From: Clostridium sp. CAG:389
GTDB taxonomy: Bacteria > Bacillota > Clostridia > TANB77 > CAG-508
Length of the DNA stretch: 14,775 nucleotides
Assembly (NCBI GenBank): GCA_000438255.1
Contig: FR901906.1
Coordinates: 1 to 14,775 of the forward strand
Direction: 5' to 3'
Positions 7,064-14,624 of the stretch are shown here, one piece after another. The stretch's first letter is position 1. Every line of letters begins with the position of its first letter. A model generated the notes under the pieces. That model searched no databases, was not told where the DNA came from, and saw only the letters and a list, made by a program, of their open reading frames with translations. The position numbers and the translations under genes are program-made.

Positions 7064-7834
7064 ATGAGTGTATTTAATTTTTTCCCAGAAGGATGGAGAA
7101 ATGATGAAATAGAAAATACAAAAGGAATTTTACAAGGTATTGTTACAAATTGTGATGAACATTGTAATTTATATGTAGAATTATCAAATGGAAAAAGAGG
7201 AATTATACCAAGAACAGAAGTTGAGGCTATAAATATAGATGAAAATGGAGTTCCAAAAATCAATTTATGTGAGGGAAAAGTTCATAAATATGTTCAATTT
7301 AAATTAAAAGAAAAAAATGGAGACAAATTAATTTTTTCTAGAAAAGATGCACAAAATGAAGTTTTAAATTGTGTGAAGCATGATTTAAAAGAAGGAGAGT
7401 GTGTTAGAGGAATTGTTAAAAATATTACTCCATATGGTGCATTTATAGATATTGGAGGAGGAATAGTAGGTCTAGCATATATCGAAGATTTATCTGTTGC
7501 TAGAATAAAATCTCCATATGAAAGACTAAAAATTGGACAAAATGTAAAAATTGTGGTAAAATCTATAAATAGAGAGACCGGAAAAATCAATTTATCATAT
7601 AAAGATACATTAGGAACTTGGGAAGAAAATGCACATAAATTTTCTGCTGGGATGAATGTAAAAGGAATAGTCAGAGAAACAGAAAAAAATAAAAATGGTA
7701 TTTTCATAGAAATTACACCAAATCTAGTAGGAATGGCAGAATATAAAGATGGACTAGAATATGGAAAACAAGTTGATATACATATTAAAAAAATTGATTA
7801 TGATAAGAAAAAGGTCAAAGTAGTTTTATTATAA
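7064..7834 (+). CDS. S1-domain RNA-binding protein
   Basis: A 256-aa cytoplasmic protein built of S1-like RNA-binding modules. The middle one (about 111-181) is a clear S1 domain: GECVRGIVKNITPYGAFIDIGGGIVGLAY, ending INLSYKDT. The first (about 21-93, GILQGIVTNCDEHCNLYVEL...LIFSRKDA) and last (about 197-256, GMNVKGIVRETEKNKNGIFIEI...) are more divergent. It resembles the clostridial relatives of RpsA/YmfL-type proteins that lie in core gene clusters, and is much shorter than true ribosomal protein S1. ATG 7064 is chosen because AAGGAG (7052-7057) lies at the right distance; an in-frame ATG at 7049 sits upstream of that site. Position after two rRNA pseudouridine synthases suggests a role in rRNA handling or translation; this is inferred. 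Confidence 0.85.
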   Translation: MSVFNFFPEGWRNDEIENTKGILQGIVTNCDEHCNLYVELSNGKRGIIPRTEVEAINIDENGVPKINLCEGKVHKYVQFKLKEKNGDKLIFSRKDAQNEVLNCVKHDLKEGECVRGIVKNITPYGAFIDIGGGIVGLAYIEDLSVARIKSPYERLKIGQNVKIVVKSINRETGKINLSYKDTLGTWEENAHKFSAGMNVKGIVRETEKNKNGIFIEITPNLVGMAEYKDGLEYGKQVDIHIKKIDYDKKKVKVVLL

Positions 7835-7863
7835 TAATTATTATAAGATAGGGGGAATTTAAA

Positions 7864-8796
7864 ATGGTAGAAGATAATGAAATAAAAGCACAAGTATCAC
7901 CATTTGCAATTAGAGAAGGAGAAATCAAAACTTTTGACGGTAAAGATGGATATGTTTCGATGAACCAAATAGTACATAAGATAAATATAGGTCATATTAC
8001 AGACATTCATTTTGCTATATTAGATTTGGTAAATGAATTTGAATTTATAACATCAAGACAATTATATCAAATGTTAGAAATAAAAGGTATAGACCCTAAA
8101 TCACAAGATAAATTGAATAATAAACTAGATGCATTAGTAAAATCTAAAATATTAACTAGATATTATTTTACATCTGACGAAGGAAAAGGAATTTATAGAA
8201 TTTATTGCTTAGAGAAGATGGGAAAATATTTATTAACTTCAAAAGAAGTTGAATGCAAATGGCAACCTTCTGATAATACAAAACCAGTTCCAATGATTAA
8301 GAAAAGATTAGCAGGAAATCAAGTGTTAATTGCTTATCTAAGGAAAGTAAAAGCTTTTGATAGTTATACAGTAAAACCAGCACTTACAGCAAAAACATTG
8401 GGAAAGGTATTTAAGGCAACAGGTGGTTCTGTTAAACTTACAAAAAATAATAAATCTATTCAATTCTTATTTGAAGCTGTTAGAAGAGAAATGGATTGGC
8501 AAAAGAAGTTAGTTGAAAAAATGAATTTGTATAAAGACTTTTATGAAAATTTCCAACCTGGTGATTCTGGATTTGCAGGTTTGCCTCAACTAATCTTTGT
8601 TTGTGAAGATGAAAAACATATGGCAGAGTGCTTTAAAGAGATTGTGACTAATAAAGTTGAAATTCCTCAAATTAAATTATTATTTACTACTGATTTAAGA
8701 CAAAATAAGGAAACATTAGATGAAACATTGGTTGAGTTTAAATTAGTTGATGGTAAATATAAAATGGAAGATGTTGAACTTAAATTGTTAGGTTAA
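7864..8796 (+). CDS. Winged-helix protein resembling replication-relaxation family
   Basis: A 310-aa protein not firmly recognised. Residues about 46-128 look like a winged helix of the replication-relaxation type: AILDLVNEFEFITSRQLYQML, a helix with LDALVKSKILTRYYF, a wing ending GIYRIYCLEKMGKYLL. The second half (about 195-280) has FLFEAVRREMD...LVEKMNLYKDFY...PQLIFVCEDEKHMAECFKEI, recalling the restriction-endonuclease-like half of those proteins (E-x-D/R, K-x-x-x-Y, then a strand and 'VCED'), though a full active site is not evident. Such proteins usually occur on plasmids, conjugative elements or phages near replication or relaxase genes; here it follows the S1-protein gene by 29 bases in the same orientation, with its own AGGGGGAA site, so probable co-transcription. 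DNA binding is likely; biological role unknown. Confidence 0.5.
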   Translation: MVEDNEIKAQVSPFAIREGEIKTFDGKDGYVSMNQIVHKINIGHITDIHFAILDLVNEFEFITSRQLYQMLEIKGIDPKSQDKLNNKLDALVKSKILTRYYFTSDEGKGIYRIYCLEKMGKYLLTSKEVECKWQPSDNTKPVPMIKKRLAGNQVLIAYLRKVKAFDSYTVKPALTAKTLGKVFKATGGSVKLTKNNKSIQFLFEAVRREMDWQKKLVEKMNLYKDFYENFQPGDSGFAGLPQLIFVCEDEKHMAECFKEIVTNKVEIPQIKLLFTTDLRQNKETLDETLVEFKLVDGKYKMEDVELKLLG

Positions 8797-8860
8797 TGTT
8801 CTTTTGGTGACATATCTTTTGGAAATATTGATATGTTAAATAAATTATAAAAAACTTGGG

Positions 8861-8889
8861 TTGTATAATTTTAAGATTTATGGTAAAAT
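8861..8889 (+). promoter_or_regulatory. Promoter of the orphan gene at 8941
   Basis: TTGTAT (8861-8866), 17-base spacer, TAAAAT (8884-8889), with transcription expected near 8896 and a leader of about 45 bases. Confidence 0.6.
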
Positions 8890-8940
8890 ATTAGTATAAA
8901 GTTACATATGTTTGAGCTTAATGCAGAAGGAGGAAAAAAT

Positions 8941-9354
8941 ATGACAGAAGAGATATTAAAGAAAGTTATTCAAACTATGAGACAGCGGGAGACAATAAAA
9001 AGGATAACACAGGAAAAAGATGTATGGATGGCTTATAAAGAAGAGAAAAATGCTCTGAGTAAGTCATTAGAACAACTAAAACAGCAGAACATTGGAAAAA
9101 GAAACTCGATGTCAGAAATCTTTTATATGATTGATAAAAATAATGCAGTTGAAATTGCAGTTATTTTATTGATGATGGGATTGGATGATATCGATGTGAT
9201 GACGTTAAAAGACGTAGAACAATTTATCGAAATCCTGAAATGTGATGTGGAGGGAGAATTTAAAGAAATTGCAATCAGATTTGCAGATTTCTTAGATTTT
9301 CAAATATTCTCTTATTATACAGAAGGAGAAAGAATAAAAAATATAATATTATAA
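8941..9354 (+). CDS. Unrecognised 137-aa protein (orphan)
   Basis: No family recognised. ATG 8941 is preferred because AGAAGGAGG ends 7 bases upstream; an earlier in-frame ATG at 8908 precedes this site and would add 11 residues. The N-terminal half (1-52) is a charged, probably helical stretch (KKVIQTMRQRETIKRITQEK...NALSKSLEQLKQQN), possibly coiled-coil; the second half has amphipathic helices (AVEIAVILLMMGLDDIDVMTLKDVEQFIEILK) ending in an aromatic patch FADFLDFQIFSYY. There is no signal peptide or membrane helix, and no catalytic motif. Codon use differs from its surroundings: CGG, ATC, GAC, ACG, CTG, GTG are relatively frequent in an otherwise A/T-ending neighbourhood, suggesting recent acquisition. 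It is a single gene with its own promoter, pointing at the end of pflA. Real coding status is supported by the start signals and uninterrupted frame; function unknown. Confidence 0.65.
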   Translation: MTEEILKKVIQTMRQRETIKRITQEKDVWMAYKEEKNALSKSLEQLKQQNIGKRNSMSEIFYMIDKNNAVEIAVILLMMGLDDIDVMTLKDVEQFIEILKCDVEGEFKEIAIRFADFLDFQIFSYYTEGERIKNIIL

Positions 9355-9370
9355 AAAAATAAAGCTCAAA

Positions 9371-9410
9371 CAAAAAAGAGAACCTTTTAGGTAATTCCTA
9401 AAAGGTTCTT
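9371..9410 (-). terminator. Terminator of pflA, possibly shared with the orphan gene
   Basis: Arms GAACCTTTTAGG (9380-9391) and CCTAAAAGGTTC (9397-9408), 5-base loop. On the minus strand the stem is followed by TCTTTTTTG, a good T-run, and overlaps the pflA stop codon. On the plus strand the trailing sequence (TTTGCTCTATTT) is poorer but may still end transcripts from the convergent 8941 gene. Confidence 0.8.
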
Positions 9411-10124
9411 TGCTCTATTTACATCATCATCATTAGCAATGCGAACACCATCTAATTCATATTTAAACCCAAGATTTTCCCATTTATATCTTCCCATATC
9501 ATGATAAGGAAGAATTTCAACCTTATCAACAGTACTTAGACTAGAAATAAAATCTTTCAATTGTAATAAATCTTGTTCGTCATCAGTATAGCCAGGAACA
9601 AGAACTTGACGAATCCACATATGAATATTATTATCACTTAAATATCGTGCAAAAGCAAGTTCTTTCTCATTATTAAAACCAACTAGATTTTTACATTTTT
9701 CTGAGTTAATATGTTTAATATCTAATAAAACTAAATCAGTAAGAGAAAGAAGTTTTTTAATATCATCTGTTAAAGCAACCATACCTGACGTATCAACACA
9801 AGTATGAATATTTTCTTTTTTCAGCTTTTTAAATAACTCAATTAAAAAATTAACTTGTAACAAGGGTTCACCACCAGTCACAGTAACTCCTCCATTTGGA
9901 TAAATATAATTTTTATATTTCATTATTTTTTCAAATATATCGTCCAATGACTTATATTCGCCACCATTCATATTCCAAGTGTCTCTATTATGGCAGTATT
10001 TGCATTGTAGATGACAACCTTGTAAAAATAGTACAAATCTTATTCCTGGACCATCTACTGTTCCAAATGATTCTATTGAATGTACTTTTGCGTAATATTT
10101 TAAATCAATATCTTTTTTTTCCAT
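9387..10124 (-). CDS. pflA: Pyruvate formate-lyase activating enzyme
   Basis: A 245-aa radical-SAM enzyme that generates the glycyl radical on pyruvate formate-lyase, using a 4Fe-4S cluster, S-adenosylmethionine and an electron donor. The cluster ligands are the CxxxCxxC at 37-44 (CHLQCKYC), preceded by ESFGTVDGPGIRFVLFLQG, the standard start of the family. GGV-TVTGGEPLLQ (about 78-90) is the SAM-binding GGEP region; VLLDIKHI and a later RQVLVPGYTD are further family marks. Length equals the usual 240-250 aa. A minus-strand AGGAGT site lies before the ATG. It follows pflB on the same strand after 92 bases that contain a terminator hairpin, so it is either read through at reduced level or has its own promoter in that AT-rich gap. 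The stop codon lies within the terminator stem. Confidence 0.96.
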   Translation of the reverse strand: MEKKDIDLKYYAKVHSIESFGTVDGPGIRFVLFLQGCHLQCKYCHNRDTWNMNGGEYKSLDDIFEKIMKYKNYIYPNGGVTVTGGEPLLQVNFLIELFKKLKKENIHTCVDTSGMVALTDDIKKLLSLTDLVLLDIKHINSEKCKNLVGFNNEKELAFARYLSDNNIHMWIRQVLVPGYTDDEQDLLQLKDFISSLSTVDKVEILPYHDMGRYKWENLGFKYELDGVRIANDDDVNRAKNLLGIT

Positions 10125-10181
10125 ACTGTTACTCCTAAAAATATTAATATATAATAAGTTCGTATAAAAATTTAAAAATTA

Positions 10182-10215
10182 GGGATTAGAGACTCATACC
10201 CTAATCCCGTTTTTT
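10182..10215 (-). terminator. Hairpin terminator between pflB and pflA
   Basis: Stem GGGATTAG (10182-10189) with CTAATCCC (10201-10208), 11-base loop. On the minus strand it is followed by TAATTTTTAAATTTTT, an adequate T-rich tail. On the plus strand a run of T follows as well, so it works in principle both ways. It should make pflB transcripts outnumber pflBA read-through. Confidence 0.7.
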
Positions 10216-12453
10216 TTAAATTCTTTCATGAATTGTTCTATTTACAACATCTAATTGTTGTTCTCTTGTTAGTTTTGTGAAGTTAACCGCATAACCAGAA
10301 ACACGAATTGTAAGTTGAGGATATTTTTCAGGATGATCCATAGCATCTAGTAATAAACTTCTATCAAAGACATTTACATTAATGTGATGACCTGTTTGTC
10401 TAAAATATCCATCTAACATATTTACCATATTTGTAACTCTTTCATCTTCTGTTTTTCCAAGAGTACCTGGTGTTATTGAAAATGTATAAGAAATACCATC
10501 TTCTGCTTCTTCAAATGGAAGTTTTGCGATTGAGTTCATAACTGCCAATGCTCCATTTGTATCTCTACCGTGTAGAGGGTTGGCTCCTGGTCCGAATGGT
10601 GCACCAGCTCTTCTTCCATCTGGTGTGTTTCCTGTATTTTTACCATAAACAACATTTGATGTTATTGTTAATATTGATAATGTTTGCTTTGAATTTCTAT
10701 ATGTTTGATGTTTTTGTAATTTTGTTAAAAATCTCTTTACAACACATACAGCAAGTTCATCAACTCTATCATCGTCATTACCGAATTTAGGGAAGTCTCC
10801 TTCTATTTCGTAATCAACTGCTAGACCTGTTTCATCTCTAATTACTTTTACTTTTGCATATTTTATAGCAGATAATGAATCAGCAACTACTGATAATCCA
10901 GCAATTCCGCATGCCATTGTTCTTAAAATTTCTCTGTCATGTAGAGCCATTTCAATTGCTTCATATGAATATTTATCATGCATATAATGAATTGCATTTA
11001 ATGCTTTTATATAAATTTTTGCAACATATTCCATCATTTGATCAAATTTATCTATTACTTCATCAAAGTCTAGGTATTCAGATGTTATTGGTGCATATTT
11101 TGGTGTAACTTGTTTTCCAGAGATTTCGTCTCTACCACCATTTATAGCATATAGCAATGTTTTTGCTAAGTTTGCCCTTGCACCAAAGAATTGCATTTGT
11201 TTTCCTATTTTCATAGGTGAAACACAACATGCTATTCCATAATCATCTCCTAATGTTATTCTCATTAAATCATCATTTTCATATTGGATTGATGATGTTT
11301 TGATTGATAAATCTGTTGTATATCTTTTAAATCCTTCTGGTAATCTTGTTGACCATAATACTGTTAAGTTTGGTTCTGGTGCAGGACCTAAGTTTTCTAG
11401 TGTGTGTAAAATTCTAAATGAGTTTTTAGTTACCAATGTTCTACCATCAATTCCCATACCACCAATACTTTCAGTTACCCAAACTGGGTCTCCACTAAAT
11501 AGTTCATTGTATTCAGGTGTTCTTAAAAATCTAACTAATCTTAATTTCATTACAAAGTGGTCCATTATTTCTTGAACTTGTTCTTCTGTTAATGTTCCAT
11601 CTGCTAAATCTTTTTCAAAGTATATGTCTAAGAATGTTGATGTTCTACCAATACTCATGGCAGCACCATTTTGGTCTTTAATTGCTCCTAAATATCCAAA
11701 ATATAACCATTGTACAGCTTCTTTTGCATTTGAAGCTGGTTTTGATATGTCATATCCATATTTTGCAGCCATTACTTTTAATGCTTGTAAAGCGTCAATT
11801 TGTTCTTTCATTTCTTCTCTTTCACGAATAATTTCTTCTGTGAATTCATTTGTATCTAGTACTTCTAATTCTTCTCTTTTGATGTCTATTAATAAGTCAA
11901 CACCGTAAAGTGCAACTCTTCTGTAATCTCCTATAATTCTTCCACGTCCATATCCATCTGGTAGACCTGTTATTAAGTGGCTACTTCTTGCAGCTCTTAT
12001 GTCTGGTGTGTATACACTGAAAACTCCATCATTATGAGTTTTTCTTATTTTATGGAAAATTTCGTCAACTTCTGGGTCAACTTTTCTTCCATATGCTTCA
12101 CATGATTTTTCTACGATACGTATTCCTCCAAATGGCATAATTGCTCTTTTTAAAGGTGCATCTGTTTGTAAACCTACTATTTCTTCTAAGTCTTTGTCAA
12201 TGTATCCTGCGTCATGTGCTGATACTGTTGATACTGTTTTTGTGTCTATGTCTAAAACTCCACCATTTGATTCTTTTTCTTTTTTGTATAGTACTAATAC
12301 TTCATCCCATAATTTTTTTGTTTTTTCAGTTGTTCCTGTTAAAAAGCTTGAATCTCCTTCATATGGTGTGTAGTTTCTTTGTATAAAGTCTCTTACATTT
12401 ATTTCGTGTTGCCAGTCTCCTGGTTGGAATTTGTTCCATTGTTCAAATTTCAT
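10216..12453 (-). CDS. pflB: Formate C-acetyltransferase (pyruvate formate-lyase)
   Basis: A 745-aa glycyl-radical enzyme that splits pyruvate with CoA into acetyl-CoA and formate, the central anaerobic step of mixed-acid fermentation, in the cytoplasm. Full length for the family (about 740-760). The two active-site cysteines are Cys409-Cys410 in GIACCVSPM, and the radical-bearing glycine is Gly720 in RVSGYAVNF near the C-terminus. Other expected stretches are MPFGGIRIV (106-114), TPDIRAARSSHL (149-160), YGRGRIIGDYRRVALYG (168-184) and NTPDGRRAGAPFGPGANP late in the protein. The ATG is preceded by AAGGAGG on the minus strand and by a near-consensus promoter. The activase gene pflA lies directly downstream. 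The radical form is oxygen-sensitive, consistent with an anaerobic host. Nothing is missing or truncated. Confidence 0.98.
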   Translation of the reverse strand: MKFEQWNKFQPGDWQHEINVRDFIQRNYTPYEGDSSFLTGTTEKTKKLWDEVLVLYKKEKESNGGVLDIDTKTVSTVSAHDAGYIDKDLEEIVGLQTDAPLKRAIMPFGGIRIVEKSCEAYGRKVDPEVDEIFHKIRKTHNDGVFSVYTPDIRAARSSHLITGLPDGYGRGRIIGDYRRVALYGVDLLIDIKREELEVLDTNEFTEEIIREREEMKEQIDALQALKVMAAKYGYDISKPASNAKEAVQWLYFGYLGAIKDQNGAAMSIGRTSTFLDIYFEKDLADGTLTEEQVQEIMDHFVMKLRLVRFLRTPEYNELFSGDPVWVTESIGGMGIDGRTLVTKNSFRILHTLENLGPAPEPNLTVLWSTRLPEGFKRYTTDLSIKTSSIQYENDDLMRITLGDDYGIACCVSPMKIGKQMQFFGARANLAKTLLYAINGGRDEISGKQVTPKYAPITSEYLDFDEVIDKFDQMMEYVAKIYIKALNAIHYMHDKYSYEAIEMALHDREILRTMACGIAGLSVVADSLSAIKYAKVKVIRDETGLAVDYEIEGDFPKFGNDDDRVDELAVCVVKRFLTKLQKHQTYRNSKQTLSILTITSNVVYGKNTGNTPDGRRAGAPFGPGANPLHGRDTNGALAVMNSIAKLPFEEAEDGISYTFSITPGTLGKTEDERVTNMVNMLDGYFRQTGHHINVNVFDRSLLLDAMDHPEKYPQLTIRVSGYAVNFTKLTREQQLDVVNRTIHERI

Positions 12454-12504
12454 TTTTTACCTCCTTATTTTTCTTCTTTTAGTGTGTACTTTTTTTCGAA
12501 TATT

Positions 12505-12533
12505 ATAATACCATATGTGAAGATTATTAGCAA
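12505..12533 (-). promoter_or_regulatory. Promoter of pflB
   Basis: On the minus strand TTGCTA (12528-12533), 17-base spacer, TATTAT (12505-12510); start of transcription near 12498, followed by a purine-rich leader and the AAGGAGG site. The -35 box is only 10 bases past the stop codon of the upstream LamG gene, and no terminator separates them. No Rex-type dyad was seen. Confidence 0.7.
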
Positions 12534-12543
12534 TTGTTTTGTT

Positions 12544-13797
12544 TTAATTTTGCAAAATATTATGATATGCTATTGTTTTATCATAATTTTCTTTTATTTC
12601 TTGTTCATTTAAGGCTCTATTATATAATTTTAGTGAATAAACATTTAGGTTAGAATAATGCCACCAACCATCATGTGTTACAGAAGATCTTCCAATGCAA
12701 AAATATTTTAATGAAGATAATTGAACATTTACAAAATTATCCCAACAAAGTTTATTATATTTCCCTTCGTATAGTTTATTACCATTGGCATAAAGAGTAT
12801 GTGTATAAGACTCACCAGTACAATTGATAGATATGGTGAAATATAATTCTTCATCTTTTTTGATTTCTTCTGTTTCTGGATAAATTATATTCCATGGACA
12901 GTTATTTTGTGAATAATCTGATACTGCTTCTGTACCAGCAGAACCAGTATTCCAAATGATTCTATTGTCTAAAAGACCAAATCTTGCTGATGCTTGTTTA
13001 GATTCTATTCCATTCCAATAACAAAACAATCCTTTATAATCATGATTAATGACTTTATTTTTTTCATTATAAGAAGTACCACCTTTATAAATTCCATAAA
13101 ACTCAAATGTAAGGCCATTTTTAGCTAATGTGTTTTTTTCTTCTTCATTATCATATTTTACTTTAATATAATCATTTATACCATCCATATTAAATGAATT
13201 TTTAGAAATGCCACTATTTTCATTCCAATCAAAATTGACCAATTCTACATTGTTTCCTAGTTTTTCATTAATATTATCTTGTGTTGCATTTTCAATAATA
13301 GATGGGTCCAAATTAAAAATTAAACCATTTGTAACTCCTACTGTACTTGAATAAGAAAGTTCAGTAAAAGAGTTATCATCTAATTTGGTTAAATCTTGAT
13401 TAGATGTATTTATTAACCAAGAATTTTGAGTAGTTATATTACTTATATTACTTCCTTTTGGGAGATATATCCACCCAGTACCATAAATTTGTTTTGAATC
13501 ATTTATAACTATAATATGCCATTTTGAACTGTTCTCGATATTTTTATCATATAATTTTTCTCCTATATTAGGATAAGGATTATTATCTGTATTTTTATAA
13601 ATATATGAAGAATATAATTCTGTTTGAATAATTTCTCTTTCTTGTGATTCTTGGTAATTTTTTGTTGCCTTTTTTGCATTTGATAATATTCCTGTATGTT
13701 TTAATGATGATATTGATATTCCTGCTAATATCAATAAAATAATTATTGTAATTACTAGTGCTACTAGTGTTATTCCATTAAAGTTTTGCTTTTTCAT
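12544..13797 (-). CDS. Prepilin-leader protein with LamG/concanavalin-like domain
   Basis: A 417-aa probable surface protein. The N-terminus MKKQNFNGITLVALVITIIILLILAGIS is a type IV prepilin/pseudopilin-like leader: short basic lead, Gly, then a hydrophobic helix, of the variant common in clostridia in which the usual Glu5 is replaced (ITLVAL rather than FTLIEL). A leader peptidase would cut after Gly8. A short helix (LKHTGILSNAKKATKNYQES) follows. From about residue 155 a LamG/concanavalin-A-like beta sandwich is visible: GVTNGLIFNLDP, SFNMDGINDYIKVKY, LTFEFYGIYKG, LYANGNKLYEGKYN, KYFCIGR, NVYSLKLYNRALNEQEIKENY, the last being a common LamG ending. Carbohydrate or matrix binding outside the cell is the family expectation. 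No pilus assembly genes are in the window. The ATG has AAAGGAAAG ahead of it. It lies upstream of pflB on the same strand. Confidence 0.8.
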   Translation of the reverse strand: MKKQNFNGITLVALVITIIILLILAGISISSLKHTGILSNAKKATKNYQESQEREIIQTELYSSYIYKNTDNNPYPNIGEKLYDKNIENSSKWHIIVINDSKQIYGTGWIYLPKGSNISNITTQNSWLINTSNQDLTKLDDNSFTELSYSSTVGVTNGLIFNLDPSIIENATQDNINEKLGNNVELVNFDWNENSGISKNSFNMDGINDYIKVKYDNEEEKNTLAKNGLTFEFYGIYKGGTSYNEKNKVINHDYKGLFCYWNGIESKQASARFGLLDNRIIWNTGSAGTEAVSDYSQNNCPWNIIYPETEEIKKDEELYFTISINCTGESYTHTLYANGNKLYEGKYNKLCWDNFVNVQLSSLKYFCIGRSSVTHDGWWHYSNLNVYSLKLYNRALNEQEIKENYDKTIAYHNILQN

Positions 13798-13859
13798 AAA
13801 TCTCTTTCCTTTCTATTTTAATATTGACAATTTATTGTGGTCTAATTTTTATATAAAGA

Positions 13860-13888
13860 ATGTTATCATAACTGATTATAAAATGCAA
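13860..13888 (-). promoter_or_regulatory. Candidate promoter of the LamG surface protein gene
   Basis: Minus strand TTGCAT (13883-13888), 17-base spacer, TAACAT (13860-13865), about 60 bases before the ATG. Moderate match only. In the same divergent gap a plus-strand TTGACA (13824-13829) followed by TTTATA at 18 bases could serve the ribbon-helix-helix gene, but it is weaker. Confidence 0.4.
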
Positions 13889-13952
13889 GTAAAAATAGGT
13901 GCATATTTTAATATTTTTTTGCCATAAAATAATTGCAAGGAGGATATATAAT

Positions 13953-14153
13953 ATGAATAAGTTGAAAATACCGGAAAATCATAGTGGAGTTAGTAAAACT
14001 TTGAGATTACCAGAAAATATAGTTGACGATATACAAAACCTTGCAAATATAAAGAATTTATCTTTTAACAAAATTGTGATATCATTATTAGAATTTAGTT
14101 TAAATAATTTAGATGAAGATGATAGAAAAAAGATAGATGAATTACAAAAATAA
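13953..14153 (+). CDS. Small ribbon-helix-helix (Arc/CopG-like) DNA-binding protein
   Basis: A 66-aa protein with the ribbon-helix-helix layout: a strand (SKTLRLP, about 14-20), helix 1 (ENIVDDIQNLANIKN, 21-35) and helix 2 (SFNKIVISLLEFSLNNL, 37-53), then a charged tail. Such proteins bind DNA as dimers through the paired strands; many repress their own operon or act as antitoxins or copy-number regulators. ATG 13953 is chosen for the perfect AGGAGG ending 10 bases upstream; the frame is open further upstream but without a start signal. No toxin gene accompanies it: the next gene is a convergent XRE regulator. A promoter is only weakly visible (see the divergent gap). Target unknown. Confidence 0.75.
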   Translation: MNKLKIPENHSGVSKTLRLPENIVDDIQNLANIKNLSFNKIVISLLEFSLNNLDEDDRKKIDELQK

Positions 14154-14196
14154 TGTAAATGATTGATGTAATAAAAATGAATAAATAGATATCATA

Positions 14197-14233
14197 AAAA
14201 AGAGCAGTATCATTATTTGATATTGCTCTTTTT
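14197..14233. terminator. Bidirectional terminator between the RHH and XRE genes
   Basis: A 16-base-pair stem (14197-14212 with 14218-14233, one G-U pair; core AGAGCAGTATCA/TGATATTGCTCT), 5-base loop, with A-run on the left and T-run on the right, so it terminates on both strands. The XRE stop codon lies in the loop. Confidence 0.88.
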
Positions 14234-14596
14234 AAATCTATCTTCAAGTTGAAGCTTTATTAAATCATTAGTTAAACGTTTAATAACTTTTTTATTGTAA
14301 TCATTTAATTGTGAATAATCGTGTAAAAAATTATTATCAACCAAATCATCAAAATCAGAAAAATTAGAATCAATTACATCACTAAATAAAAAATTAGAAG
14401 ATATATTTAAAGCATTACATAGGCTAACAATAGTACTAGCACTACCAAAAGCAATCCCGCGTTCTAATTGACTAATATATCTAGGGGATAAAGAAGTTTT
14501 TTCTGCTAATGTTTCTTGTGTATAGTTAGTCTTAGTTCTAGCTAATTTGATTTTTTTACCAATATTTTTTCTTAATTTCTTTTCGTTTTCAGTCAT
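14213..14596 (-). CDS. XRE-family helix-turn-helix transcriptional regulator
   Basis: A 127-aa cytoplasmic repressor-type regulator. The XRE (Cro/cI-like) helix-turn-helix covers about residues 12-72: NIGKKIKLARTKTNYTQETLAEKTSLSPRYISQLERG, with TQETLAEKTSLSPRYISQLE being the canonical turn and recognition helix, followed by ASTIVSLCNALNIS-NFLF. The C-terminal 50 residues are acidic then helical (YNKKVIKRLTNDLIKLQLEDRF) and probably mediate dimerisation; no peptidase or ligand-binding domain is present. Start supported by AGGAGGT on the minus strand. A dyad with TTGATT/AATCAA halves overlaps the likely -10 box, suggesting self-repression. It could be a stray regulator of a mobile element or of genes beyond the right edge. 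Confidence 0.88.
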   Translation of the reverse strand: MTENEKKLRKNIGKKIKLARTKTNYTQETLAEKTSLSPRYISQLERGIAFGSASTIVSLCNALNISSNFLFSDVIDSNFSDFDDLVDNNFLHDYSQLNDYNKKVIKRLTNDLIKLQLEDRFKKSNIK

Positions 14597-14624
14597 AAAA
14601 ATACCTCCTAATATATGAAATTAT

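Noticed and set aside
7829..7846. Perfect 18-base palindrome between the S1 gene and the next gene
   Set aside because: It is made only of A and T in a very AT-rich gap, overlaps the stop codon and has no T-run. Chance is a sufficient explanation.
8810..8836. Hairpin ACATATC/GATATGT after the gene ending at 8796, as a terminator
   Set aside because: Only 7 mostly A-T pairs with a 13-base loop and no T-run. Too weak to call.
10548..12386. Several plus-strand open frames of 77-94 codons opposite pflB
   Set aside because: They are antisense to a full-length, unmistakable pflB, rich in Leu/His/Phe as expected of the opposite strand, and have no ribosome sites.
12547..12558. Palindrome ATTTTGCAAAAT at the end of the LamG gene as an operator for pflB
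   Set aside because: Short, AT-rich, partly inside the coding sequence and not matching a known redox-regulator site.
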